From the NCBI GenBank assembly GCA_963842295.1, contig CAWJFY010000004.1, positions 1 through 64,000 on the forward strand: DNA of 64,000 nt. Reading direction: 5' to 3'. Of the stretch, positions 50,340 to 59,004 are shown piece after piece (position 1 is the stretch's first letter; every line of letters begins with the position of its first letter). The position numbers and the translations under genes are program-made. Source of the stretch: JAJNBA01 sp963842295. GTDB lineage: Bacteria > Actinomycetota > UBA4738 > HRBIN12. The notes under the pieces were generated by a model. That model did not search any database. It was not told the DNA's origin and saw nothing but the letters and a program-made list of their open reading frames with translations.

Positions 50340-51503
50340 GTGAGACTCCTGGAGCTGGGTGCGGTGATCCTCGGGCTCGCCGTCCTGGCGCGCCTGGCGG
50401 CGCGCTTCGATCTGCCCACGGTTCCTCTCTATCTCCTCGCGGGTCTTGCGTTCGGCGAAGGCGGCATCCTCCCGTTGGTCACGACGAGAGGATTCGTCGA
50501 GACGGGCGCTGAGATCGGCCTGATCCTCGTCCTGTTCGTCCTCGGTCTCGAGCACTCATCCCGGGATCTGCTCGCGACTGCGAGGGCGTCCGCGATGCCC
50601 GGCGTCGTCGACCTCGTCCTGAACGTCACTCCCGGCGTGCTGGTCGGTCTCCTGTTGGGATGGGGCCCGTTGGCGGCCGCGTTCCTCGGCGGGATCACGT
50701 ATGTCTCTTCGTCCGGTGTCGCGGCGAAGCTGCTCGAGCATGCGGGTCCGCACGCGCGCGGCGCGAGCAGGTTCGTGGTGACGATCGCCGTCATCGAGGA
50801 TCTCGTGATGGCGATCTACCTCCCGGTGCTCGCTGCCCTGCTGATCGGCGACGGCGCTGAGATCTCCCTCGTCGCCGCGGGAGTGGCCATCGTCGCGGTC
50901 GCGCTCCTGCTCGCGGTCGCGCTCCGAGTCGAGGCCGGTCTCAGCCAGATGCTCTTCAGCCGCTCCGACGAGGCGCTCCTGCTGTCCATCCTCGGGTTCG
51001 CGATCCTCATCGCGGGCGTCGCCGAAGTGGCGAGGTTCTCGGCCGCGGTGGGGGCGTTGCTTGCGGGCATCATGCTCTCCGGGCCTGCCGCAGAAGGGGC
51101 GCAGACGCTCGTGCGTCCGCTCCGAGACCTGTTCGCGGCGATCTTCTTCGCCTTCATCGGCCTCTCGGTCGATCCGTCCACGATCCCTCCGGTCCTCGGG
51201 ATCGCCGTGCTCCTGGGTCTGGTGACCTCGGCGACGAAGTACGCGACGGGATGGTGGTCGGCGCGGCGCCTCGGCTCGGAGGTGCGAGCGCGCGGGGTGG
51301 TCGGCGCCGCCCTGATCCCGCGAGGAGAGTTCTCGATCGCGATCGCCGGGCTCGCGACGGCCGCCGCCATCGAGGACGACCTCGGCCCGGTCACGGTCGC
51401 CTACGTCATCCTCACCGTCGTGGTGGGGTCGGTCGTGACCAAGGTGCTGGCGAGGAGGGTCGACCGCTGGGACCCCTCGGACGCCGCCGCTCGCCACGGA
51501 TGA
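50340..51503 (+). CDS. CPA2-family cation/proton antiporter
   Basis: 387 residues, a GTG start and about 11 helices. PTVPLYLLAGLAFGEGGI, ETGAEIGLILVLFVLGLEHS and VVTIAVIEDLVMAIYLPVLA (the IEDL acidic site) are typical KefB/NapA-type features, as is GVVGAALIPRGEFSIAIAGL. There is no RCK/TrkA-N domain. It probably exchanges K+ or Na+ for protons. The last four bases overlap the next gene (ATGA), so the two are coupled. No dyad box occurs upstream, unlike the CPA1 antiporter at 29987. Confidence 0.88.
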   Translation: MRLLELGAVILGLAVLARLAARFDLPTVPLYLLAGLAFGEGGILPLVTTRGFVETGAEIGLILVLFVLGLEHSSRDLLATARASAMPGVVDLVLNVTPGVLVGLLLGWGPLAAAFLGGITYVSSSGVAAKLLEHAGPHARGASRFVVTIAVIEDLVMAIYLPVLAALLIGDGAEISLVAAGVAIVAVALLLAVALRVEAGLSQMLFSRSDEALLLSILGFAILIAGVAEVARFSAAVGALLAGIMLSGPAAEGAQTLVRPLRDLFAAIFFAFIGLSVDPSTIPPVLGIAVLLGLVTSATKYATGWWSARRLGSEVRARGVVGAALIPRGEFSIAIAGLATAAAIEDDLGPVTVAYVILTVVVGSVVTKVLARRVDRWDPSDAAARHG

Positions 51504-52174
51504 GCCCATTCCCACCTGGTCTCGAGCCCGTCGAGGATCTGAGCGAATCGGTCTGGGTGCAGGAGGCTCTGAAGGACTGGCCATCCGGCAGACGATTCAT
51601 CGTCCGCGACTTGGTCCCTCCCATCTTCGAGGCGTACGCACGGATCCTCCATCGACCCCTCCTGTTGGCGGACGACCGCTGGTCGTTGAAGGAAGGGTCT
51701 CTCTCCGTCCCGGAGGCGTCGGCGCTGAGCTCGTTCCTGGCGGCTCATACGTCCGATCCGACGGCGTGCTGGTTCGCCATGTGGTCGGGGTGGGGCGAAC
51801 TCTCCGGCGGTACCGTTTCCCTCTACCCGGTAGGCGGACCGATCAACGAGCTGAAGATGCGGCGGCGAACGCGGCTGGAAGGCGAGCGAGCACGAAGGGA
51901 GGCGGCTCGCTTCAGGACGTTCTCGGCCCTCGGTGGCGGGCGCTCGTACCTGCTGTTCGAGGGAGCCGTCGAGGACGCTGCGCGGTTCGATCTCGGCTAC
52001 GGGTTTCAGTCTCCGGCTCTCTGGTGGCCCGAGGACCGCGCCTGGTTCGTCCACACGGAGATCGATGGATCGAGCACCCATCTGGGTGGCACGCACTCGA
52101 TGATCGATCGCCTGGTGGGGGAGCAGATCCTCGAGTCGTTCGAGGTCCAGTCCGACACCCCAGCGGCCCTGTAA
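51500..52174 (+). CDS. Conserved hypothetical soluble protein
   Basis: 224 residues from the ATG at 51500, overlapping the antiporter stop. There are no membrane segments. Recognisable stretches are FIVRDLVPPIFEAYARILH, a Trp-rich middle (ACWFAMWSGWGEL) and SPALWWPEDRAWFVHTEIDG with SSTHLGGTHSMIDRLV. The pattern resembles uncharacterised actinobacterial proteins without an assigned reaction. It stands between the antiporter and the SUF operon; the sufB promoter begins right after its stop. Confidence 0.6.
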   Translation: MSPFPPGLEPVEDLSESVWVQEALKDWPSGRRFIVRDLVPPIFEAYARILHRPLLLADDRWSLKEGSLSVPEASALSSFLAAHTSDPTACWFAMWSGWGELSGGTVSLYPVGGPINELKMRRRTRLEGERARREAARFRTFSALGGGRSYLLFEGAVEDAARFDLGYGFQSPALWWPEDRAWFVHTEIDGSSTHLGGTHSMIDRLVGEQILESFEVQSDTPAAL

Positions 52175-52198
52175 CGAATCCGACCTGCCAGATAGACT
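52175..52198 (+). promoter_or_regulatory. Promoter/operator of sufB, shared element with sufD
   Basis: CGAATCCGACCT (52175-52186), six bases, then TAGACT (52193-52198) as a likely -10. The same 12-mer and the same six-base gap occur upstream of sufD. A nine-codon frame (MTADTDPRE, 52223-52252) ends two bases before the sufB ATG and may be a leader peptide or chance. Confidence 0.55.
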
Positions 52199-52253
52199 TA
52201 GGCGGAGACGGGTACCCTGTAGATGACCGCCGATACCGACCCGAGGGAGTGAG

Positions 52254-53666
52254 ATGGCAGTCAGCCAGGAAGAGCACCTCAAGGAGCTTTCCAAGGGATA
52301 CCGTTTCGACTGGAAGGACCCTTCGCACTCGGTGTTCGAGCCGAAGCGGGGCTTGTCGACGCAGGTCGTCGAGGAGATCAGTGACCTCAAGTCCGAGCCC
52401 GACTGGATGCGAAAGTACCGGCTGAAGGCCTTGAAGCACTTCCAGAACCGCCCGATGCCTTGGTGGGGCGCCGACCTGTCCGACATCGACTTCGAGAACA
52501 TCTACTACTTCATCCGCTCGACCGAGAAGCAGGCGCAGAACTGGGAAGACCTCCCCGAGGACATCCGAGGCACCTGGGACAAGCTCGGGATCCCCGAGGC
52601 GGAGAAGAAGTACCTGGGCGGCGTGTCGGCCCAATACGAGTCCGAGGTCGTCTACCACAAGATCAAGAAGGAACTGGACGACATCGGTGTGCTCTTCACC
52701 GACATGGACTCGGCTCTCCGCGATCACCCCGACCTGGTCAAGGAGTACTTCGGTACGATCATCCCGCCGAACGACAACAAGTTCGCCGCGCTGAACACCG
52801 CCGTCTGGTCCGGTGGCTCGTTCATCTACGTGCCGCCGGGCGTTGCCGTCGACATCCCGCTGCAGGCCTACTTCCGCATCAACGCCGAGAACATGGGCCA
52901 GTTCGAGCGGACGCTGATCATCGCCGACGAGGGCTCCTACGTGCACTACGTCGAGGGTTGCTCGGCGCCGATCTACACGAGCGACTCCCTGCACTCCGCG
53001 GTCGTGGAGATCGTCGCGAAGAAGGGCGCCCGGGTTCGCTACACGACGATCCAGAACTGGTCGACCAACGTCTACAACCTGGTGACCAAGCGCGCCGCGG
53101 CCTACGAGGATGCCGTGATGGAGTGGATCGACGGCAACATCGGCTCCAAGGTGACGATGAAGTACCCGTCGATCTACCTGCTCGGCAAGGGCGCGCGCGG
53201 TGAGGTGCTGTCGGTGGCGTTCGCCGGCAAGGGGATGCACACGGATGCGGGCGGCAAAGCGATCCACGCGGCGCCGTACACGACCAGCGTGATCAACTCC
53301 AAATCGGTCTCGAAGGATGGCGGGCGGACCGGGTACCGCGGGCTCGTCCGGGTGGAGCCCGACGCCCATCACGCGAAGTCCACCGTGCGATGCGACGCGC
53401 TGATCCTGGACGACGAGTCGCGCTCCGACACCTACCCGTACATCGAGGTCGAGGACGAGACGGCGGCGCTCGGGCACGAGGCGACCGTCTCGAAGGTGGG
53501 AGACGACCAGCTCTTCTACCTGATGAGCCGGGGGCTCTCCGAGGCCGAAGCCACCGCGATGATCGTGAACGGGTTCATCGAGCCGATCACCCGCGAGCTC
53601 CCGATGGAGTACGCGGTGGAGCTGAACCGCCTGATCGAGCTGCAGATGGAGGGCTCGGTCGGCTAA
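52254..53666 (+). CDS. sufB: Fe-S cluster scaffold protein SufB
   Basis: 470 residues, the normal length for SufB. KGLSTQVVEEIS, VYHKIKKELDDIGVLFTDMD, VEGCSAPIYTSDSLHSAVVE (with the functional Cys) and the C-terminal GFIEPITRELPMEYAVELNR are all diagnostic. SufB builds Fe-S clusters with SufC and SufD in the cytosol, receiving sulfur from SufS through SufU. The SD GAGGGAG lies just before the ATG. First gene of the SUF operon. No sufR-type regulator gene lies upstream in this window. Confidence 0.97.
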   Translation: MAVSQEEHLKELSKGYRFDWKDPSHSVFEPKRGLSTQVVEEISDLKSEPDWMRKYRLKALKHFQNRPMPWWGADLSDIDFENIYYFIRSTEKQAQNWEDLPEDIRGTWDKLGIPEAEKKYLGGVSAQYESEVVYHKIKKELDDIGVLFTDMDSALRDHPDLVKEYFGTIIPPNDNKFAALNTAVWSGGSFIYVPPGVAVDIPLQAYFRINAENMGQFERTLIIADEGSYVHYVEGCSAPIYTSDSLHSAVVEIVAKKGARVRYTTIQNWSTNVYNLVTKRAAAYEDAVMEWIDGNIGSKVTMKYPSIYLLGKGARGEVLSVAFAGKGMHTDAGGKAIHAAPYTTSVINSKSVSKDGGRTGYRGLVRVEPDAHHAKSTVRCDALILDDESRSDTYPYIEVEDETAALGHEATVSKVGDDQLFYLMSRGLSEAEATAMIVNGFIEPITRELPMEYAVELNRLIELQMEGSVG

Positions 53667-53724
53667 CGGGCTGTACTCCAACCGTTATCGGTTGGCGATA
53701 GCTCCTGATTCCCGCAGGTTGGGC

Positions 53725-53751
53725 CGAATCCGACCTCTCCAGTAGGATTCG
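53725..53751 (+). promoter_or_regulatory. Promoter/operator of sufD, leaderless
   Basis: CGAATCCGACCT (53725-53736), six bases, then TAGGAT (53743-53748). The ATG follows six bases after the -10, so the transcript would be leaderless. CGAATCC (53725-53731) and GGATTCG (53745-53751) also form an inverted repeat around 13 bases, a possible regulator site. Confidence 0.6.
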
Positions 53752-53754
53752 TCT

Positions 53755-55080
53755 ATGACCGCGGTGAGCACGACCACCTTCGACGAACGGGCTCTCGATT
53801 CATTGCCCGAGGCGCCTGGGTTCACGTCGAAGTTGCGCTCGCAGGCCTTCGAGGGGTTCGGGGGTCTGCCCGTTCCCTCTCAGGAGACGGAGGAGTGGCG
53901 CTACACCGACCTTTCGACCTTCGAGCTCGATTTCACCCCCCACGTGGGGGGAGGTAGCGCCACCCGGCTCGACGACGTGCCGGCCCATCTCCTCGCCGCC
54001 GCAGGCGATGTGAGCGCTCGCGCGGGACTCCTTGTCCAGCACAACTCCACCACCACGATCGCCCACCTCGATCCCGCGATGCGTGACGGCGTCCATTTCG
54101 AGAGCATCGACGCCGCGGTGGCCGACCATCCGGAGCTGGTCGAGCCCTACCTCCACACGCTCGTGCCGTTCGACAGGACGAAGTTCACCGCGCTTCACGC
54201 CGCGTTCCGCACCGGAGGCACGTTCGTCTACGTGCCGAAGGACACGGCGATCGAGCTGCCACTCCAGACCCTCACGTACCTCGACGCCGCCGGTGCCGCG
54301 ATCTTCCCCCACACGTTGCTCATCGTGGACGCGGGGGCGGAGGTGACGTTCATCGACCGGTACGTGTCACCCGACCTCTCGCGCGCCTTCAGCAACGCGG
54401 TCACCGAGATCTACGTCGGTGACGGCGCCCACGTGCGATACGTCTCGATCCAGGAGTGGGGGGGCGGCGTGACGCACCTCGGTATCCAGCGCGCCACGGT
54501 CGGGCGCGACGCCACCCTGCGGACGCTGAACATCGGCTTCGGCGCGTCGCTCGCGCGCGCCGAAGCCGAGACGGTCCTCGCCGAGCCCGGCGGATTCTCG
54601 GAGATGCTGGGAGTCTTCTTCGCCGATGAGGACCAGCACTTCGACCACCGCTCGATACAGGATCACGTCGCGCCGAACTGCACCAGCGACCTCCTCTTCA
54701 AGGGCGCCCTCAGGGACCACTCCAGAGCCGTCTACAGCGGCTGGGTTCATGTCCGTCCGGAGGCGCAGAAGACGAACGCGATGCAGACCTCGCGCAACAT
54801 CGTCCTGTCCGAGCACGCGAAGGCCGACGCGATCCCGAACCTCGAGATAGAGGCGAACGACGTCCGCTGTGGCCACGCGGCGAGCGTCGGTCCGGTCGAC
54901 GAAGACGCGATCTTCTACCTGACCAGCCGCGGCATCCCTCGGGCGGAGGCGGAGCGGCTCATCGTCTCGGGCTTCTTCCAGGAGGTCCTCGACCGCGTGA
55001 AGATCGACGAGGTCAGGGAAGGCGCCGAGAAGGCGATCCAGGACGAGCTGGCCCGAGGCGACCGGAAGAGGACGGCGTGA
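53755..55080 (+). CDS. sufD: Fe-S cluster assembly protein SufD
   Basis: 441 residues. The N-terminal helical region (SQETEEWRYTDLSTFELDF) is followed by the beta-helix core, and the C-terminal block SEHAKADAIPNLEIEANDVR, CGHAASVGPVDEDAIFYL and GFFQEVLDRV matches SufD; the conserved His in CGHAAS is kept. It forms the SufBC2D complex. There is no SD before the ATG, which fits a leaderless message. The stop overlaps the next start by four bases (ATGA). An 88-base gap separates it from sufB and holds its promoter. Confidence 0.95.
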   Translation: MTAVSTTTFDERALDSLPEAPGFTSKLRSQAFEGFGGLPVPSQETEEWRYTDLSTFELDFTPHVGGGSATRLDDVPAHLLAAAGDVSARAGLLVQHNSTTTIAHLDPAMRDGVHFESIDAAVADHPELVEPYLHTLVPFDRTKFTALHAAFRTGGTFVYVPKDTAIELPLQTLTYLDAAGAAIFPHTLLIVDAGAEVTFIDRYVSPDLSRAFSNAVTEIYVGDGAHVRYVSIQEWGGGVTHLGIQRATVGRDATLRTLNIGFGASLARAEAETVLAEPGGFSEMLGVFFADEDQHFDHRSIQDHVAPNCTSDLLFKGALRDHSRAVYSGWVHVRPEAQKTNAMQTSRNIVLSEHAKADAIPNLEIEANDVRCGHAASVGPVDEDAIFYLTSRGIPRAEAERLIVSGFFQEVLDRVKIDEVREGAEKAIQDELARGDRKRTA

Positions 55081-55397
55081 TGGCCCGGAAGAAGGTCTGC
55101 GAGGCCGCCGACGTGCCGCCGCCCGGTGAGGTGAAGCGTTTCCCCGTCGACGGCCGCCTCGTCGCGGTGGTGAACCTCGGTGACGAGGGGCTCCGTGCGA
55201 TCGACGCGATCTGCAGCCACGCGAAGTACTACCTCGATGAAGGGGAGGTCGACCCCGACTTCGAGACGATCGAGTGTCCGCAGCACGGATCCAGCTTCGA
55301 CCTGAACAGTGGGAAGCCACGGAGCTTGCCGGCCACCGAGCCGATCGATGTGTTCCCGATCATCACCGAGGACGACGACATCTATATCGAGGTGTGA
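55077..55397 (+). CDS. Rieske-type (NirD/BphF-like) ferredoxin of the SUF operon
   Basis: 106 residues. The cluster ligands CSH (in AICSHAKYYLDEG) and CPQH (in IECPQHGSSFDLNSGKP) form a typical [2Fe-2S] Rieske site. Stand-alone Rieske proteins between sufD and sufC are common in actinobacterial SUF operons and are thought to supply electrons or carry a cluster. The ATG overlaps the sufD stop. It ends five bases before the sufC start. Confidence 0.92.
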   Translation: MMARKKVCEAADVPPPGEVKRFPVDGRLVAVVNLGDEGLRAIDAICSHAKYYLDEGEVDPDFETIECPQHGSSFDLNSGKPRSLPATEPIDVFPIITEDDDIYIEV

Positions 55398-55402
55398 CAG
55401 AT

Positions 55403-56194
55403 ATGAGCGAAGAGAACGGTCGCGCGACGCTCGAGATCCGAGATCTCCGAGCGGAGGTCGAGGGCAAGGAGATCCTCAAGGGGATCGACCTCACCGTGAC
55501 GCAAGGGGAGACACACGCGCTGATGGGCCCCAACGGCTCCGGCAAGTCCACCCTCTCCAATATCATCATGGGCCGGCCCGGATACGTGGTGACCGGCGGC
55601 GACGTGATCTTCAAGGGGGAGAAGATCTCCGGTCTCACCGCCGACCAGAGGGCCAAGCGGGGGCTCTTCCTCGCGCTGCAGTACCCGACCGAGGTCCCGG
55701 GCGTCAGCGTCGTGAACTTCCTGCGGACCGCGTATCAGGCCGTCAAGGGGGAGCAGATCAGCGCCCTCGCGTTCCGCAAGCACATGAAAGGGCAGATGGA
55801 CCGCCTCGGCATCGAGGACGCGATGGTCCAGCGCTACGTGAACCAGGGGTTCTCCGGGGGCGAGAAGAAGCGGAACGAGATCCTCCAGCTCGCGGTCCTG
55901 CAACCCGAGATCGCGATCCTCGACGAGACGGACTCGGGCCTCGACATCGACTCGCTGAAGCTGGTCGCCGGGGGTGTCGCGGAGCTGGTCGGTCCCGAGC
56001 TTGGTGTGCTGCTGATCACCCACTACCAGCGCATCCTCAACTACATCACGGCGGACCGGGTACACGTGATGATGCAGGGTCGTATCGTGAGGTCGGGTGG
56101 ACCAGAGCTCGCGCATGAGCTCGAGGAGAAGGGCTACGAGGGCATCCGCGAGGAGCTCGGGATCGAGGACGGGGAGGAGGAGGCGACGACATGA
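55403..56194 (+). CDS. sufC: Fe-S assembly ATPase SufC
   Basis: 263 residues from the ATG at 55403. Walker A GPNGSGKST, ABC signature FSGGEKKRNEI, Walker B IAILDETDSGLD and the switch His in LLITHYQRIL are all present, as is LFLALQYPTEVPGV, characteristic of SufC. The frame is open further upstream, but that part overlaps the Rieske gene and is not coding. It is the cytosolic ATPase of the SufBCD complex. The stop overlaps the sufS start (ATGA). Confidence 0.96.
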   Translation: MSEENGRATLEIRDLRAEVEGKEILKGIDLTVTQGETHALMGPNGSGKSTLSNIIMGRPGYVVTGGDVIFKGEKISGLTADQRAKRGLFLALQYPTEVPGVSVVNFLRTAYQAVKGEQISALAFRKHMKGQMDRLGIEDAMVQRYVNQGFSGGEKKRNEILQLAVLQPEIAILDETDSGLDIDSLKLVAGGVAELVGPELGVLLITHYQRILNYITADRVHVMMQGRIVRSGGPELAHELEEKGYEGIREELGIEDGEEEATT

Positions 56195-57427
56195 GCGACA
56201 ACATGATCGATGTCGAGCGGATCCGCAGGGACTTCCCGATCCTCGAGCGCGTCATCAACGGCCATCCGCTCGTCTACCTCGACTCGGCCGCCACCTCCCA
56301 GAAGCCCCGTCAGGTGATCGACGCCGTCTCCGACTTCTACACCAACCACAACGCGAACGCCCACCGCGGGATCTACACGCTGGGGGAGGAGTCGACCGAG
56401 GCGTTCGAAGGCGCCCGGGCCAAGCTGGCCCGCTTCTTCGGCGCACCGGATCCCCGCACGATCGTCTTCACGAGGGGCACGACCGAGTCGATGAACCTCG
56501 TCGCGCAGGGGTGGGGACGGAAGTTCCTCCGGGAAGGTGATCGAGATCCTCCTCACCGACATGGAACACCACTCGAACATCGTGCCGTGGCAGCTCACAG
56601 CGCAGGTGACAGGCGCGGTGCTGCGGTACATCCCGCTCACCGACGACGGGCAGCTCGATCTCTCGGAGCTGGGATCGTTGCTGAACGAACGGACGAAGAT
56701 CCTGTCCGTGACCGGCATGTCCAACGCTCTCGGGACGATCACACCGCTCGGCCAGCTGATCGAGTCCGCACACGCGGTGGGTGCGGTCGTCGCGGTCGAC
56801 GCGGCGCAACTCGTCCCGCATCACACCGTCTCGGTCTCCGAGGTGGACTGCGACTTCCTCGCGTTCAGCGGCCACAAGATGCTCGGCCCGACGGCGAGCG
56901 GCGGGCTCTACGCGAAGGCGGAGCTCCTCGAAGCGATGGATCCCATGTTCGGCGGTGGGGAGATGATCCACGAGGTCTTCCACGACCACTCGAGCTGGAA
57001 GGAGATCCCGTACAAGTTCGAGGCAGGGACGATGCAGATCGCCCAACAGGTGGGTCTCGGCGTCGCCGTCGACTATCTCCAGGCCCTCGGGATGGACGCC
57101 GTCCGCGCACACGAGGAAGAGATCACCCGGTACGCCCTCGACCGACTGCTCTCCGTCGGCGCCACCGTCTACGGGCCGAAGGACGCCACCGCCCGGGGTG
57201 GCGCCGTCAGCTTCTGGTACCGCGACGTCCATCCCCACGACCTGGCGACGGTCCTGGACGAAGAGGGTGTGGCGATCCGTGCCGGCCACCATTGCGCGCA
57301 GCTCGTGATGCGCAGGTTCGGCACCCCCGCTACCGCGCGGGCTTCCTTCTACGTGTACAACACACGGGAGGAGGTCGACGTGTTGGTGGAGGCGCTCGCC
57401 AAGGCGGACGACTTCTTCAGGATCTAG
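56191..57427 (+). CDS. sufS: Cysteine desulfurase SufS, interrupted by an apparent one-base insertion
   Basis: PLP enzyme that supplies sulfur from cysteine. Frame 1 (56191 to about 56541) gives VYLDSAATSQKPRQVIDAV and NANAHRGIYTLGEESTEAFE. Frame 2 (about 56542-57427) gives LLTDMEHHSNIVPWQ, VDAAQLVPH, the PLP-Lys motif FSGHKMLGPTASGG and the catalytic-Cys motif RAGHHCAQLVMRRFG. Removing one base in GGTGATCGAG restores LREGDEILLTDMEHHSN, exactly as expected for the family. Because SUF is usually essential in actinobacteria, a base-call error is more likely than a true loss. Full length would be about 411 residues. Confidence 0.88.
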
Positions 57428-57441
57428 CGTTCGGAGGAGAC

Positions 57442-57891
57442 GTGGCGCTCGACGACATCTACAAGGAAACGATCCTCGACCACTACAAGAACCCGCGGAA
57501 CAAGCGGGAGCTCCCGGGGGCGGTCGTGACGTGCACCAAGAACAACCCGCTCTGCGGGGACGAGATCACCGTCTCGGCCAACCTCGAGGACGGGAAGCTC
57601 CTGGAGGTCACCTTCCAAGGCGCAGGCTGCTCGATCAGTCAGTCCAGCGCATCGATGATGACCGAGTCCGTCGGGGGCAAGAGGGTCGAGGACGCGATGG
57701 CGCTCGCGACCGACGTGCGGGGGATGCTGGCCGGTGAGGTCGATCCCGACGAGGACGCGTTCGGCGACCTCGTCGCTCTGAAGGGGGTCGTGAAGTACCC
57801 GATCCGGATCAAGTGCGCCGTGCTGGCGTGGGACGTGTTGCAGGAGGCGGTCTCGGGCGGCGGCGCCGCGAGCGGCGCCGCCGCCCACTAG
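57442..57891 (+). CDS. sufU: Fe-S assembly sulfur-transfer protein SufU
   Basis: 149 residues from a GTG at 57442 behind GGAGGAGA. Ligands Cys38 and Asp40 (NPLCGDEI), Cys63 (GAGCSISQSSASMM) and Cys125 (IKCAVLAWDVL) form the zinc site that accepts sulfur from SufS. The 19-residue insertion region that separates SufU from IscU is present around GKRVEDAMALATDVRGMLAG. It ends in a Gly/Ala-rich tail. Last gene of the SUF operon. No sufT or DUF59 gene follows. Confidence 0.93.
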   Translation: MALDDIYKETILDHYKNPRNKRELPGAVVTCTKNNPLCGDEITVSANLEDGKLLEVTFQGAGCSISQSSASMMTESVGGKRVEDAMALATDVRGMLAGEVDPDEDAFGDLVALKGVVKYPIRIKCAVLAWDVLQEAVSGGGAASGAAAH

Positions 57892-57927
57892 CCGCTCGGC
57901 GTCCGCCGACCGTCTACCCTGGCGTCC

Positions 57928-59004
57928 GTGCCGACGACGACGCCGACGCGAACCCTCTCTCTGAAGCCCTCGCTCGACTGGCTCCTCGTCCTCGTTCCGA
58001 TCGCGATAGTCCTGGAGGTGGCGGGCGGGCCCGATCTCGCGATCTTCCTCACGTCCGCCGGGGCGATCCTGCCGCTCGCCGGATTGATCGGGCGGTCCAC
58101 CGAGCAGCTCGCGCTGCACGTCGGACCGCGCCTCGGCGGCCTGATCAACGCCACCTTCGGCAATGTCACGGAGCTGATCCTCGCGATCTTCTTGCTCCTC
58201 GAAGGGCGGATCGAGATCGTGAAGGCGTCGCTCACGGGTTCGATCCTGGGGAACCTCCTGCTCGTCCTCGGTCTGTCGTTCTTCCTCGGTGGGCTGAAGC
58301 ACGAGGAGCAGGAGTACAGCGCGCGCTCCGCATCGGTCCACGCCACTTCCCTCGTCCTGGCCGTCACCGGCCTCCTGATGCCGGCGCTGTTCGCGCACGG
58401 CGGCAACCACAGCCTGATCCAACGGGAGGTCGTCTCCGGCACCGTGGCCGCGGTGCTGATCGCGCTCTACCTCGCCGCGCTCGCCTTCACCCTGGTCACG
58501 CATGAGCATCTGTTCCACACTCCGGAGGCGCACGAGGAGCCCTCCTGGTCTCGCGGCAGCGCGATCGGCTACCTGCTCGGATCGACCGCTCTCGTCGCCC
58601 TGATGTCGGAGTTCCTCGTCGGCTCCCTCGATACCGCGATCGAGTCCCTCGGACTGTCCGAGGCATTCGTCGGCTTGATCCTCATCCCGATCATCGGGAA
58701 CGCGGCCGAGCACTCCTCCGCGGTGATGTTCGCCCTTCGCAACAAGGTCGACGTGACGCTCGAGATCGCGATCGGTTCCTCGACGCAGATAGCCCTGTTC
58801 GTCGCGCCTGCCCTCGTGTTCATCTCGCTGCTCGTGGGCCACCCGATGGACTTCGTGTTCAGCACGTTCGAGGTCGCGGCCGTGGCACTGTCGACGTTCC
58901 TCGTATTCATGATCTCGGTCGACGGCCGGTCGAACTGGCTGGAAGGAGCGCAGCTGATGGGTGCCTACGGGATCATGGCGATCTCCTTCTACTTCGTGCA
59001 GTGA
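57928..59004 (+). CDS. Calcium/cation proton antiporter (CaCA/CAX family)
   Basis: 358 residues with 11 helices and a GTG start. The two alpha-repeat motifs are clear: GGLINATFGNVTELILAIF in the first half and IPIIGNAAEHSSAVMFALRN in the second, separated by an acidic loop (HEEQEYSAR). Family members export Ca2+ against protons. The gene starts 36 bases after sufU and may be read from the same transcript. It ends in overlap with the DUF2207 gene. Confidence 0.92.
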   Translation: MPTTTPTRTLSLKPSLDWLLVLVPIAIVLEVAGGPDLAIFLTSAGAILPLAGLIGRSTEQLALHVGPRLGGLINATFGNVTELILAIFLLLEGRIEIVKASLTGSILGNLLLVLGLSFFLGGLKHEEQEYSARSASVHATSLVLAVTGLLMPALFAHGGNHSLIQREVVSGTVAAVLIALYLAALAFTLVTHEHLFHTPEAHEEPSWSRGSAIGYLLGSTALVALMSEFLVGSLDTAIESLGLSEAFVGLILIPIIGNAAEHSSAVMFALRNKVDVTLEIAIGSSTQIALFVAPALVFISLLVGHPMDFVFSTFEVAAVALSTFLVFMISVDGRSNWLEGAQLMGAYGIMAISFYFVQ

